Of a stretch of 64,000 nt of DNA, positions 1-11,366 are shown one piece after another. The stretch lies in assembly GCA_032622095.1 (NCBI GenBank), contig CP136061.1:235927815-235991814 (forward strand). Direction: 5' to 3'. The notes under the pieces are model-generated. The model was not told the origin of the DNA and ran no database searches. It worked only from the letters and a program-made list of their open reading frames with translations. The translations under genes were made by a program, and so were the position numbers. This stretch comes from Siphonodentalium dalli (lineage: Eukaryota > Mollusca > Scaphopoda > Gadilida > Siphonodentaliidae). Positions within the stretch are counted from its first letter, which is position 1. Each line of letters begins with the position of its first letter.

Positions 1-117
1 AGGTTCATATTGAACATATATATTCACATATGTTCATATTGGACTTACACCCTTTACAATAGTACCACCTAGGGCGTATTTGAGTTTTAAAATAATGCCA
101 ATATGAGCTCTTTTCGC

Positions 118-945
118 GAAATTATAAAATAAGTCGTAATGTTCTATGTTCACGAGAACAGGCTGGAAGTTATAAAATAAGCCATAATGTTCTATATCCA
201 TGAGAACAGACTGGAAATTATAAAATAAGCCTAATGTTCTATATTCAAGGGAACAGGCTGGAAATTATAAAATAAGCCGTAATGTTCTATATTCATGAGA
301 ACAGGCTGGAAATTATCAAATAAGCCGTACGGTAATGTTCTATATTCACGGGAACAGGCTGGAAAGTATTAAATAAGCCGTATTTTTCTATATATTCAAG
401 AGAACAGGCTGGAAATTATAAAATAAGCCGTAATGTTCTATGTTCACGAGAACAAGCTGGAAATTATAAAATAAGCCGTAATGTTCTATATGCATGAGAA
501 CAGGATAGAAATTATAAAATAAGCCGTAATGTTCTATATTCATGAGAACAGGCTGGAAATTATAAAATAGGCCGTACGGTAATGTTCTATATTCATGAGA
601 ACAGGCTGGAAATTATAAAATAAGCCGTAATGTTCTATATTCATGAGAACAGGCTGGAAATTATAAAATAAGTCGTAATGTTCTATATTCATGAGAACAG
701 GCTGGAAATTTTAAAATAAGCCGTAATGTTCTATATTCACGGGAACAGGCTGGAAATTATCAAATAAGTCGTAATGTTCTATATATTCATGAGAACAGGC
801 TTGAAATTATAAAATAAGCCGTAAAGTTCTATATTCATGAGAACAGGCTGGAGATTATAAAATAAGACGTAATGTTCTATATTCATGAGAACAGGCTGGA
901 AATGATAAAATAAGTCGTAATGTTCATGAGAACAGGTTGGAAAAT
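118..945. repeat. 48-bp minisatellite, about 17 units
   Basis: About 17 head-to-tail copies of a roughly 48-bp AT-rich unit built around TAAAATAAGCCGTAATGTTC, followed by TATTCATGAGAACAGGCTGG. Units are about 85-100% alike. Two units, five apart (near 322 and 572), share the same 5-bp insertion (CGTACGGTAATG instead of CGTAATG), which suggests multi-unit duplication. The last unit has an internal deletion. Open frames across it follow the repeat phase and are not taken as coding. Confidence 0.95.
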
Positions 946-960
946 TAAGTGTTATTAACA

Positions 961-1767
961 TGCAAAATGTTGATTAACTCACGATGAAATCTGACAGGGC
1001 ATCTTTAACGGCGTAATAGTTATTTTACCTGTAATAATTAGTTTAGTGTTTGTGTTTTGCGGATGATTAAAGTCGATCTAGTCATCGACCTGCATGGTGA
1101 CAAAAAGTCTGGCACCACGCGTGTCGCAGATGCTGTTCCAGTTTCGAATTTCCTAAATCCACATTCTGTGTGAACCGAATTACGAACTTTGGGATATCCC
1201 ATTGGCGCCGATGTAGTGGAAAACTACAATCAAACCCTTATACCTTTGATAAAAACGTCAAATTTGTAATTGCCCAGTCGATAATATAGACCATTAAATT
1301 AAGCGAAAATTATTAAATTTGATCTGTCAAGTCGGAAATACAGACTGATGTTAGGATTTTTTTTTTTTAGTAATCGGTGGAGGTGTTCAATATTTAGGTA
1401 GATAATCAGCTTAGAATAACCTCAATTTGAGTCGTTAATGTGCTGAAAATGACAGCGTTTTAGTCACATTTTCGACTCATAATGAGACCATTCTAAGCAG
1501 ATTAAGTGCGGACAATGACACAAGTAAGCCAACTCACGACTTTTCAGGTGTACGCTTTTTAGCATGTGTTTCACTGTGGCCCGCGCCATAAAACGAAATA
1601 ACGGGTATGTATCCAATATCTGCTTATTTCAGAATCAAATAATCACATTATATGTACCTATTTCACATTATAGGTCGATTATGTGCGTATTTTCGCGAGA
1701 ATATGTTGACACTATGGACACAATAATTTGTATCTAAAGGGTCTCCTGAATAAAGTTTTCTCTATAA
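961..1767. other. Non-coding stretch containing a dispersed repeat (about 1388-1716)
   Basis: No gene is seen. The part at about 1388-1716 is a diverged, inverted relative of 10089-10402. Both contain the blocks TAGATAATC, GCTTATTTCAGAATCAAATA (direct here, complementary there) and GACAATGACACAAGTAAGCC or its equivalent. Each copy has short internal inverted segments (CGACTCATAATGAGACCATTC against the start of the copy), so it is probably a degraded foldback or MITE family. Confidence 0.6.
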
Positions 1768-2166
1768 TTAACCCTTTACCCAACAAACCGGCCAAAACCG
1801 GCCAAATAAAGCTTCAACAGCCTAAAATATCTTCGGTCTGTCTCAATAGAACCATACAAATATGGATATCATTGGAATCGGCTCCTTGATCACATTGTGA
1901 TAGTTACAGTTATGCCCTGTGCCAATGCATTCTCTTATATATGCGAGTCGACCATAGGTCGCCTCGCATATATAAGAGAATGCATTGGCCTAAAAAAATC
2001 TTGTTTTAACACTTTTTACCATTTTTTCTTACATTCTTTAACAATTTTATAATTTTTAATGTGTTAAGCCAATGCATTCTCTTATATATGCGAGGCGACC
2101 TATGGTCGACTCGCATATATAAGAGAATGCATTGGCACAGGGCCCTTCTGTTGGGTAAAGGGTTAA
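1768..2166. mobile_element. piggyBac-type MITE with nested palindromes
   Basis: The element is bounded by perfect 18-bp inverted ends, TTAACCCTTTACCCAACA at 1768-1785 and its complement at 2149-2166. Both ends carry TTAA. TTAA followed by CCC is the hallmark of piggyBac-superfamily ends (established knowledge). Inside, 1915-1989 and 2068-2142 are exact reverse complements of each other. Each 75-bp block is also an imperfect palindrome of CCAATGCATTCTCTTATATA and its complement. The central spacer is T-rich. No transposase is present, so it is non-autonomous. Confidence 0.85.
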
Positions 2167-2890
2167 GACGATTCCTCAGGATATAGTTGACCTGGTTATA
2201 ATCGGGCTGTATTTTCTCGGAGACCTGGATTCCCATGCAATTCGCAGACTGACATTACACAAGCGATGTAACTTGCCATACAGAGCGTTTAATATTCCAT
2301 ACCAAATTACGGTAAGAAAACATACCACGATGTTGTTTGTTGATTCCCTCTATGTGTGAACGCATTCAAACGTAGAATTTTGTAAAATGTCGCTTTAACA
2401 TTTCGATATCGACATTATTACCTGCAGTAACTTAAATTGGTATATCATTAAACGCAACACCATGGCACGGTCACCGGTATATTTGTTGATATTCGTTAAT
2501 GATATTATATGGATGGGACCTGTCTCGCAATCGTCCTGCATTATACCCTACACTTATGAGAATCTACTCTGTTATAAATATAAATCTAAGTGGTATACAA
2601 CTGTCTTATAACGTATCACGCTGTGCATAGACAACGAGCGAAATCCAGTGAAAGAAATCCTTCTCTGGTCTATCTCAATAATAGTAAAGCTTTCTCTATA
2701 TATTTGATATAATGTCGTATCTCGATTTTCGAGTAGTGGCACTACCTATACGTATTGTTTCAAACGGGTGGACGATGTGATCCAGTGCTGGTTTCAAATC
2801 GATTCGAAATATGTGCTGACAGTTTGGAGCTTTTAGTTACATTCAAATGCGTGTATCATATCATCGATCACATTGTGTAGGAGGCGACTT
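2167..2890 (+). other. Upstream region of the lectin-like gene
   Basis: About 720 bp between the MITE and the TATA box of the PAN-CTLD gene. I see no ORF or repeat of note; proximal promoter elements are expected here but none can be identified by eye. Confidence 0.4.
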
Positions 2891-2900
2891 TTATATAAAC
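2891..2900 (+). promoter_or_regulatory. TATA box of the PAN-CTLD gene
   Basis: TTATATAAAC lies about 90 bp upstream of the chosen ATG. Transcription would be expected to start about 25-30 bp downstream, near 2920. A short upstream ORF begins at ATG 2945 and ends 11 codons later, before the main ATG at 2982, and could dampen translation. Transcription from here is inferred from position only. Confidence 0.5.
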
Positions 2901-2981
2901 GGGTCGTACATCGTCAGCGTCCTCCGAGTCAGAACTGATCGCTCATGACATACACTAACCGTGGACAATTCGCCTTCTGAA

Positions 2982-3297
2982 ATGTGTGCGTGGAAGCTAT
3001 ATCTGAATCTGAAACATATATTGAGGATTGTCATTATTTTGTCATGTATATGTATTGGTGTGATGAAAGCCAATTCCGCTGAGTTTGAACAGCGAGTTGT
3101 TGCAGATTGGGACCTGGTTACGGGAACACTGCTTGTCTCTGAAACCGTTTGTGGCACAATAGAATGTGGATCGGCTTGCAGTCTCAAGCAAGGATGTACT
3201 ACTTTCGGATTCAACTCTCGAACACATCAGTGTCTGCTGTTCAAGGCTGGAACGACTGGAACCATCCTCATGAAGACACCGGACTGGGACCTCTTCA
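2982..3297 (+). CDS. PAN-CTLD secreted protein, exon 1 (signal peptide + PAN-like domain)
   Basis: First coding exon of a small predicted secreted protein. The frame is open from 2961, but the first ATG in it is at 2982, giving 105 codons plus one base. Residues about 10-28 form a hydrophobic signal peptide (ILRIVIILSCICIGV) ending near NSA. Next comes a cysteine pattern VCGTIEC..AC..GCTTFGF....C-L, typical of PAN/apple-like modules, which mediate protein or sugar contacts in secreted invertebrate proteins. The exon ends in phase 1 at CTCTTCA before GTGAGT, a strong donor at 3298. Without splicing the frame ends at TAG 3309-3311. The phase matches the C-type lectin exon at 45790, 42.5 kb downstream on the same strand, with no competing host exon seen between. 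PAN assignment rests on pattern alone. The alternative is a stand-alone PAN gene whose real next exon I missed. Confidence 0.7.
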
Positions 3298-3568
3298 GTG
3301 AGTATTTGTAGATTATAATGGGAATCATTTGCACGCTAAATAATTGCGTTACTTCACTTTATGCATATGCCAATCTGTATGTGTTGATGCATATGTTACG
3401 CCAACGTACAGGCATGCAATCTCCTTTAATTGAACGTACGAAAAGCAGTATAAATTATTAACAGGCTACACATGATTGAGTGCAATGTATCATGGAGGTC
3501 GTTGCGATGAACACTGCTTTGGAGATGATTTTCCTCAGTGATTTGCTTATCCTTAAGTACCGATAAGA

Positions 3569-4693
3569 TTTTAAACAACTAATTATTTTCCATAGGCGAC
3601 AGTAACAACTGTAATTCCCGCCGGCGATGAATTAAGCGTATTAGAAATTAAAGTGGTCAATTTGCACTTAGAACGTCATCCGATACCCCATTCGGTGACA
3701 ACAAACGCGCCCTTCACGGTATTTTTTTAAAACTATAATCTTACATTTCCACAACTATCCAATGTACTGCACAAAAATCAGCAGCATAAAAATACCCTAA
3801 TCCTTTTCCATAACCTCCGGACACCAGACTCTTCCTGGCCATCTAAACAAAAATGATCGCGTATTTACGTATATAGGCTATATATTTTCTGTTCCAGTTC
3901 AGGGAATTTTCCCTCAAAGATAATCAACCATTCAGCAGCTATAATATGTTTTTATGCTGACTGATTTGGTTCAATGATAGGCGGGTGTCCCTTTAACATT
4001 CAGAACCTTCTAGAACCTCGATCGTGCTATTTTGAACATTAAAGGTCCACACATTTGCACATAATTTGTAATTTTAAGAAATTTACACCCCCCGACAAAG
4101 TTCTAAGTTCCGGCGACAGAGCATTAATAATTGTTTCGCCGGATCTAAAAATGTGTCCGAATGGCGTGAAAATGTAATAGCTCAACAAAACAACACATGT
4201 TGTGTATCACTGATTTCAAATTCCATACCCTGAACAATATTCAAAAGATGTGAATTTTCTGCCTATATATAGGTTGCAAACAACTAATTATTTTCCATAG
4301 GCGACAGTGTTAACTTTAATTCCCGCCGGCGATGGGTTGAGCCTATTTGAACTTCAAGTAAAAAGAACGTCATCCGATACACAATTTGGTGACAACAAAC
4401 ACGTCCTTCCTTGCATTTTTTTAATACGATAATCTTGTTTTCCACAACTACCCCAAAGATCAGCAGCATAAAAAATACCCAAGCCCATTCCATAACTTTG
4501 GAACCCCACCAGACCCTCTAAACAAAAATGATCGACATATTTCAGTATATAGGCTATGCTTTTTCTGTTCCCGTTCATGGAATTTTCCTTCATGGATAAT
4601 CAACCATTCAGCAGCCAGAATTGTTTTGATGCCGACCCTTAGTTCCGTAACCAAATCAGGAAGCGTAACTCTATATAATTAATTGCTTGTTAT
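3569..4693. repeat. Two diverged copies of an approximately 400-bp segment
   Basis: 3569-3990 and 4273-4640 are direct copies about 705 bp apart. They share AACTAATTATTTTCCATAGG, GAACGTCATCCGATAC, GGTGACAACAAAC, ATCAGCAGCATAAAAA and GATAATCAACCATTCAGCAG in the same order. A shorter core (CCATAGACGACAGTGTTAAC or a near variant) recurs at about 4719 and 5823, so four related units lie in a row. No coding potential is seen. Confidence 0.75.
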
Positions 4694-5945
4694 AGGAATC
4701 ACTGAACTAAATGGTTTGCCATAGACGACACTGTTAACGTTTCAGTCAAATTCACTGAATTAAAGCCTCAGGCTGCAAGCCACTCCAGTGATGTTTACAC
4801 AGCTAGATTGACACCAGCTTATCGCGAAAATGCAAGAAAAATCATAGGGCATGTGTTTACTTTTTTAAATAAATCCTCAAGTGTACGACTTGGCTATCAC
4901 GCGGCCAAATTTTACAGCAGCTGGTTAAATCATTATAAACAAGATTTCATCCCTTAATAACGTGTCACATGCATCAGCTTTTCTTATAGTATTTTATCCA
5001 AAGATAGACCTTACTCAAACCACAATTATGTTATATCGGGCATTATTGGTTTTATTTTTTCAATATGAGACCTCCTGAAAATTAGTGTCAAACGCCAAAT
5101 AAAGCCAAAACAATGAGTTTTTTTTCCAATTTGACTAGCTGATGTATCTCGTACAAACTTAAATATGCGGCATTCCCTTATACACCATAATATTACTAAA
5201 TTGAAGAGGAAATGTTAATCTAATTTTTTAGAGGGATATCTTGTCCAATTTTAACCATTTTCATGCAAACTTTGGCAATTTATAATATAAATATAATTAA
5301 TATAACAGAAAATGACAATATCAAATACTCTAATAGCAATATGACGCAACCATAAGTCAATGGAAATATCTAAACAAAATGATACAACATCAGACAAAGC
5401 CTAGCTCAGGCATGAAATTATATCAGATGGCTGGGCATACTGTCTTTTTTTCTACAGACCGGCCATGTCAGTATTACATGGTAGTAACTCTGGTAGAAGT
5501 GCCACGATCCCGATAGGGGCTACTGGGTGTCGGAAGCTATCAGTTCAACCACTGTAGCTTTCCCCAATGGGGGTAACACTCTTCCAAATGGTGGGGCTGT
5601 AGACCCCCTGACCCCCTCATGGTACCTACCCCCATGCATAACTCCCAGATTCATCACTTTCTGTACTATCTACGGACGGATCCACGAGTTAGTTTTTTTT
5701 AAATATGTCTAACATGTCGCCATTATCATTTGAAAATAAGAAAATATGAAATTAACAACTTATCATGGCGAGACGTGAAGTTCATATTTGTCTTAAAGGA
5801 ATCACTGAACTAAATGGTTTCCCATAGACGACAGTGTTAACGTTTCAGCCAGATTCACTGAATTGAAGGTTGCATGCACCCCAGTAATGTTTACCCAGCT
5901 AGAATGACACCAGCGTGTCACGAAAATGCAAGAAAAATCACAGTC
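4694..5945. repeat. Duplicated block (second copy split by a TIR element)
   Basis: 4694-4985 (GAATCACTGAACTAAATGGT ... GTGTCACATGCATCAG) recurs at 5797-5945 and continues at 8096-8325. The second copy was split by the element at 5949-8095, so the uninterrupted first copy serves as the empty-site reference. The stretch between (4986-5796) is unique AT-rich sequence with no gene seen. Confidence 0.75.
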
Positions 5946-5948
5946 CAT

Positions 5949-8095
5949 CGGCCGAATTCTGGTCCCTGGTCTAGACCACCCTAATAATCACGGTGTTCCA
6001 TGTCTGGACCTGGTCTCGCGAAACCACCAGGTCTCGATTTAGATTATGCGGATTATTGTTCAATCAACGACGATCGGTGTATCGACGGACAAAGGCACGC
6101 TTGGTGCTCGAACAATATGATTGCGTTCACGTCGCGAATAGTTGAGCATTAATGTAACGGGTTATCACCGAACACGCGCGGTGTGTCGTCTTTACAGGCA
6201 TGTGATTAGAGTGTCTCCATGTGGATGGTGGGGTGTTGTCCATATTTCCAATCCGCTCCATCCTAATTTGGGGGGGGGGGGGGGTGAGACACCCCAAGTT
6301 CACATGTCGCCACGACCCTACCTTTATGTTTATTTATTATGATAACCTATTTTGATGTCAGCGGTTTAAGTCAATGTTTTAGTTGAGTAAAAAAAACTTG
6401 TTTCACGGCCGATGGAACCACCCATGGCCTATAAGTGGCTATACATTGTTTATACCACCTCCCCATGCACCGAATAATCAGTCTCAGAGACCGCCCTTTT
6501 AAATCTCGACCCAAACATATAATGGGCTAAAACAATTGCGCCCATCATTTCAGTTGACATCATTCCAATTACCAAGAATCCAAATGGTAAGACATTATTG
6601 GAACAAGGACGATTAACAAAATGTACGTTAAAATAAGAATTTCTCAGAGATTTCTAGGGTTTGGTTTGGTTTGTTAGGGTTTATCGTCGATCTAGCCGCT
6701 AGGCCACACACGACGTTGTCAATTTTACGGGTGGAGGAAAGACCACACAGAGGCTTAATTCCACCGAGAAATCGTCTCACTGCGTGTAGAAACCACCGAT
6801 CCCCGGAAAGCAACTGACAAACTTGCCCAGATACACGATTCCGGTCACCCTCCATATGACGGGGTTCGAACCAGCTTCGTCAGCGCTGGACGGCCTGGGA
6901 CGGTGTAATGCACCTGACACTCTACCGAATGAACCACCGGGGCCCCCGAGATTTCTAGGGACACAAGATAGTAAATTCCATTCTTGTATTTCTTTTTCAA
7001 CAAATGCGTTTAAATAAAAGAATCATAAATTTATATATTTTGATTTCTTTTTTTTCTATTTTTGTTATGTTTTTCATTTTATTTTAATGTTTTGGAAAAC
7101 AAATTCTTTTGTTTTTTTGTTTGTTTTGTTTTTTATAATTTGTTTTCTGTTTTTTGTTTGTAATTTGTTTTCGTCTTTACTGTTTTTTGTTTGCTTAAAA
7201 CATTAGTATTATTCTTGTTCAAAATACTGGAATAATCTACGTGAATGGGCGGTACGAGTAATCCCCATCAAGGCGCATTCCAACGTCCATTTTATGAATA
7301 CGCCGGGAAAGCCCGCATCCCGCCCATGCGATGCAAGATGAAAATCCGATGTGCCATTCACTGTTATGCCGGGTCGCCCATGCTCATCCACAGCAAATTG
7401 CCGGTGTACACGCACGCATGATTGTTACAGTTATGATAGGTGACATTATATAAAACACAGTTACACTAGATCATTTCTAATGTCCAGTTAAAAGCCAGCT
7501 TGTGATTGCTCAAACTATTCACCATCGTGCGAATGACTGGCTTAGAATCAAACTAATAATCCGTATTATAGTTCTGCATCATAAATATATTCTCGAAACC
7601 AGACTTCGCTATTCTCGTCTCAGGATCAAGTCTCGGTTTATACAAAAATCTCAGACCAGGGGGGGACTAGGTCTCAGTTGCAGACTATTACCTATAACAC
7701 ACATAATTGTGGATTATATTAAATTTTCTCCAGTTCATATATAATTATTATGTTTACTCTACACGACATACAAATATAACACAATTACAATTTGGTTAAC
7801 ATAAAGATAAATGCTTCCAAAAAATACTTATGTTTCTGTTACCAGAACTTGTACGTTACCACATGGTTCGAATTATGAACAGACCGACAAAGGCTTGAAT
7901 GACAATAAGAAGGCAAACCCTGGTTTACGTAAACCTGAGTTTCAAAAAGACGAGAATACGGATAAGTGCTGACCAATAATCCCAGCTTACTCGCCTCGAA
8001 GCTGGGTAACACATCGCGATCACCGTGGTTTCGGCCTGGTCTAGACTATAGTTTACATGAAACCCTGGTCTAGACCAGGGACCAGAATTCGGCCG
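5949..8095. mobile_element. 2.15-kb non-autonomous TIR transposon with 3-bp target duplication
   Basis: The ends are near-perfect inverted copies of CGGCCGAATTCTGGTCCCTG followed by GTCTAGACCA, with the motif CTGGTCTAGACC repeated subterminally on both sides. CAT flanks both ends (5946-5948, 8096-8098). The related empty site at 4694-4985 reads straight through. A 3-bp duplication occurs in PIF/Harbinger, CACTA and some other superfamilies; the family is not assigned. There is no transposase. The interior carries a SINE (6660-6947), a G run near 6271 and a TTTTG-rich tract (7040-7200). Confidence 0.8.
6660..6947 (-). mobile_element. tRNA-derived SINE, complete, with target duplication
   Basis: Read on the minus strand, the head has a tRNA-like pol III promoter: an A-box-like TGGTTCATTCGGTAGAGTG (complement of about 6919-6937) and a B box GGTTCGAACCC (complement of about 6861-6871). 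After the head comes a body and a short ACCAA-type tail at 6660-6680. A perfect 13-bp duplication, GAGATTTCTAGGG, flanks it (6647-6659 and 6948-6960), as expected for LINE-driven retrotransposition. It lies inside the TIR element and is therefore younger than it. A working tRNA is excluded by the poor cloverleaf and the body and tail. Confidence 0.88.
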
Positions 8096-8345
8096 CATGT
8101 GTTTACTTTTAAAAATATAACCCCAAGTGTACGACAGGACTATCCCACAGCCAAAGTTTTGCCCGGAAAACCCAGAACTACAGCAGCTGGTTTAATATAT
8201 TTCCCACTCAAAAAATCAATTCCCCCATTAATTCACCAGTTTAAATTATTTAGATAAGATGTATAAATGAAATAAACAATATGTCACCCTTTAATAAAGT
8301 GTCACATGTATCAGGTGAAGGCCATTCTTCAGTTACATTCACCAA

Positions 8346-8426
8346 GCATTCCACGGTGTACTCGCTCCTCGACTCTGGAACGAATTTAGCTCCCTGATTC
8401 CTATAAACATACGACAAACTGCATGA
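8346..8426 (+). pseudogene. Scrap of a LINE reverse-transcriptase C-terminus
   Basis: In this frame the sequence reads AFHGVLAPRLWNEFSSLIP followed by INIRQTA and a stop. It resembles the conserved AF..AAPRLWNSLP..IR motif near the C-terminus of Jockey/CR1-type LINE proteins. Only about 27 codons survive and nothing recognisable flanks them in frame. The call is from motif memory and unsupported by alignment. Confidence 0.5.
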
Positions 8427-9790
8427 TATACATTGCGTCTATATATTACTATTACGCTGTTTGTTACCAATATGGAAAGTATCTATGGGAATGGCAGAAA
8501 GAAGATCTAAATCTTTAGAGATATGCGTATTTCAAAGTTGGCTGGATTTTCGTCGACAATATTGTAATACCTCTTTTAATCTGTCAACTGAGTGTAAATA
8601 TGAGAACACGGCTGTTGATTTTCTTGCGTTCCATGGAGTTCGGATGCAAGTTGGTTTTCTGACGTAAACATTTTCGCAACACCCAAATCAGAATGTCAGC
8701 CTGTCCATCTATGTGGGCGTCTGACCTTTCCAGAGCATAACTTTATAGTGCGTAAAAACAGTTCCGCCACTGGATGCCATAGTATGTATCCTCAGTCCCA
8801 ATGGGACAGGCCACCTCTAGTTTCACCAGGATTTACATTACCAGAGTGAATTTATTGGACACAAATGTTAACTGGGTGCATTTACGCTAGCATACCCTTG
8901 TAGCATGATGGTTTGTGTTTTACCAGAGTGTAATATGAGGGTTGTTTACCGCGTAAGATTGTTCTATTTGTCATATTTGTCGTGTAATGGATATGTGGCT
9001 GTTACTAGCATAATGTCCACACTTTCTACATTATTATACGACAGTTACAGTCGACAACGGTGCCACACATTGTAATTTACTAGATTATTTATGATAGTAT
9101 ATTAGTGGCTATAATAGAATAAAATTTAGCTGATATGTATTAATGACGCCAACCTATATATTGTTATCTTTCGTGTGATTTTAATCGTTTCAGCAAACAG
9201 GGGCCACATTAGGGGATTCTTACCCATCGAAGTGGGGCCGTAGGTAGGTTGGCGGGTCCTGCTGAATTGCTGTGATATGGTAGGGTAAACTGAAAATGTT
9301 ACGAATAAGTACCGTTATTTGTTTTCTAAAGTTGTGATTGTCGCGGTCTTGGGCTAATCCGAACGATTTGAGAAAAAGCCAGTGTAACATATATCAAGAA
9401 CATTTATCTATTTTAAAATATTTTATAATGGGTGGTTTGGTGTTGGCAAAATGACAATAATATATATATATCAATCATGGTCGGCTTGCAACAACTAACA
9501 GATCCACTACAATATTTGTATAATATACATCAGGATAACCCTGAACCTACACGGTCCTTGGCTGTTTTCTACCCTGGTAACTGCAACACTTGTGGTGAAC
9601 ATCAGGAAAGCCTTGCACATTTTTGGCCAATCCTTGTATTACATGGGTCTGATGCCAAAACTAGAAAATTCAGAGTTCAAGGGGGCATTCTCTCTTGTGA
9701 GATGGACCATAAAAAGTTCCATCCTTGGTGTATCGCTAGCAATCAAATTTACCCTAGTAAATCTCCATTTAACAGAGTATAATTATACTA
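8427..9790. other. Unannotated stretch
   Basis: About 1.4 kb of ordinary AT-rich intronic sequence. ORFs up to 116 codons (9432-9782) show no domain, no conserved motif and no splice context, and are not called as genes. Confidence 0.4.
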
Positions 9791-10088
9791 CACATGCACT
9801 GGTATTAAATGAGTAATGGACCGTATACACATGCATTGGTATTAAATGGGTAATGAACACATGTAAGTGAAATGTACTGGGGAATATCAACGTATATCTT
9901 TCTTTGCCATGGTTTTACATGGGTCATATACCCCGGTAAGTGAAAAGCATTGTGTTGTATACTGGTAAATGCAGGCAATACCCTAATATATCTTGGTTTA
10001 CCATGGATATACATGGGTCAAATACCACGGGGAGTGAAATTTACTATGGCATATCATGGTAAATTCAGGTAATACCCTAGTATGTCTT
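9791..10088. repeat. Degenerate short tandem repeat
   Basis: Four or more loosely conserved units share TACATGGGTnnnATACCnCGG, nnAGTGAAAT and GGTAAAnnCAGGnAATACCCT, with a spacing near 90 bp. A similar fragment (TTTGCATGGGTAATATACAC) lies at about 35911. It is non-coding. Confidence 0.6.
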
Positions 10089-10402
10089 CAACATATCCTC
10101 GCGGAAATACGCACATAATCGAACTATAACGTGAAATAGGTACATTGTGTGATTATTTGATTCTGAAATAAGCAGATAGTGGACTCTCACCCGCTATTTA
10201 GTTTCATGGCGCTGGCCAAGGCGAAAACACATGTTAAAGAGCATACACCTGCATAGTCGTCAGTTGGCTTATTTGTCTCATTGTCCGCGCATAATCTCCT
10301 TAGAATCGCCTCATTATAGGTCGATATTATGACTAAATTCTTCTAATTTTCAGCATATTATCGATTCAAAATGAGGCGATTCTGAGAAGATTATCTACCT
10401 AA
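10089..10402. repeat. Inverted relative of the repeat at 1388-1716
   Basis: About 310 bp, inverted relative to the first copy. It carries ATTATTTGATTCTGAAATAAGC, GGCTTATTTGTCTCATTGTC and a terminal AGATTATCTACCT. Internal inverted segments (AATCGCCTCATTATAGGTCG against AATGAGGCGATTCTGAGAAG) give a foldback structure. Confidence 0.65.
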
Positions 10403-10961
10403 AACAAGTTTTAACAATATTAATATGATCGTAGGTAAACGTAATTTGCACCCGCTTTTTTAATGTACATGGGGTTATCGGATGAATTTTTATCTATCGA
10501 AGGATTTGTTGATTAACCGTAACGGGACATACAAAATTATATATGTAAATGATCATACATACCGTAATTGTAAATGTTGTTTCTGCAAAACAGTCCAAAA
10601 TATTTTGTTTTATATATAAAATAAAAATGTCGCAAAACGTGACAATGTGAAAACAAGTGCAACGCCCAGAGTATCCCCCGCCAAGGAGGCTTTCCGCTGA
10701 TGTTTATTCATTTTCTGATGTGACTTAATTTCGAAAGGTGTCTTAGTTTCATGACGTTAACAATGCAATTCAAAAACCGACCGAAGTAGACCCCAACTAT
10801 AGGACATATACATGTGATAATTGGAATTTTTTATTGAATAATGCTGATGTGTTGATGTACATAAGCTTACCAAACTGAAGGAAATATTAATGTTAAGATG
10901 TCAGGTTACTTTTTGTTTTATGTTATCGCAAATTATTTCCTAGATTTATTGCGGCAATTAG
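10403..10961. other. Unannotated AT-rich stretch
   Basis: About 560 bp between two repeats. No ORF, no repeat and no RNA-like structure is evident. Confidence 0.35.
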
Positions 10962-11366
10962 GCTGATGGAGTTATTGTCACAAGGCATCGATCACATTCG
11001 TAGCCAGATTTTCAAATTGATCACAGATGTAGGCATGTTTTCAAGGGCGATCACATTTCGTAGCCAGCTTTTCATATTCATGTGGGTCTAATAAACGAGA
11101 CTAATTGTTTGGCATATCACATTATTGAGTGGATGAATGAAAAACAATTTATATTTATAAGGGAGGAAAACATTCAACATTAGTTAATAATTTTTGTACC
11201 TAATTTCATGAAATTGCTCGAGTTCTTTGCGTTCACCGCGACTTCATATTCTGCGTCATAAAACGATAGAATTTGACAAGCTAGCTACATAATAATTAGT
11301 ATGTGATCGCCTGTGAAAAGTTTTCTGCATTTTTAATCGATGCCTTGTGACAATGACCCCATCAGC
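10962..11366. mobile_element. 405-bp MITE with 9-bp target duplication (Mutator-like)
   Basis: Inverted ends begin GCTGATGGAGTTATTGTCAC and extend about 30 bp (to ATCGAT) with two or three mismatches. The flanks are identical 9-mers, GGCAATTAG (10953-10961 and 11367-11375). A 9-bp duplication is typical of Mutator-like elements and occasional in Merlin. Internally it has two tandem GATCACATTCGTAGCCAG-type units near 10990 and 11048. No ORF. Confidence 0.8.

Noticed and set aside
118-945. Regularly spaced repeats suggestive of a CRISPR array
   Set aside because: The whole 48-bp unit is repeated with no unique spacers, and the window is eukaryotic; it is a minisatellite.
2006-2236. 76-codon minus-strand ORF
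   Set aside because: It crosses the palindrome and right end of the piggyBac-type MITE.
6861-6947. Possible tRNA gene on the minus strand
   Set aside because: A and B boxes are present, but the cloverleaf is poor, a SINE body and tail follow, and a 13-bp target duplication flanks the unit.
9432-9782. 116-codon ORF with CNTCGEH
   Set aside because: A single zinc-like motif without partners, no splice context and no recognisable family.
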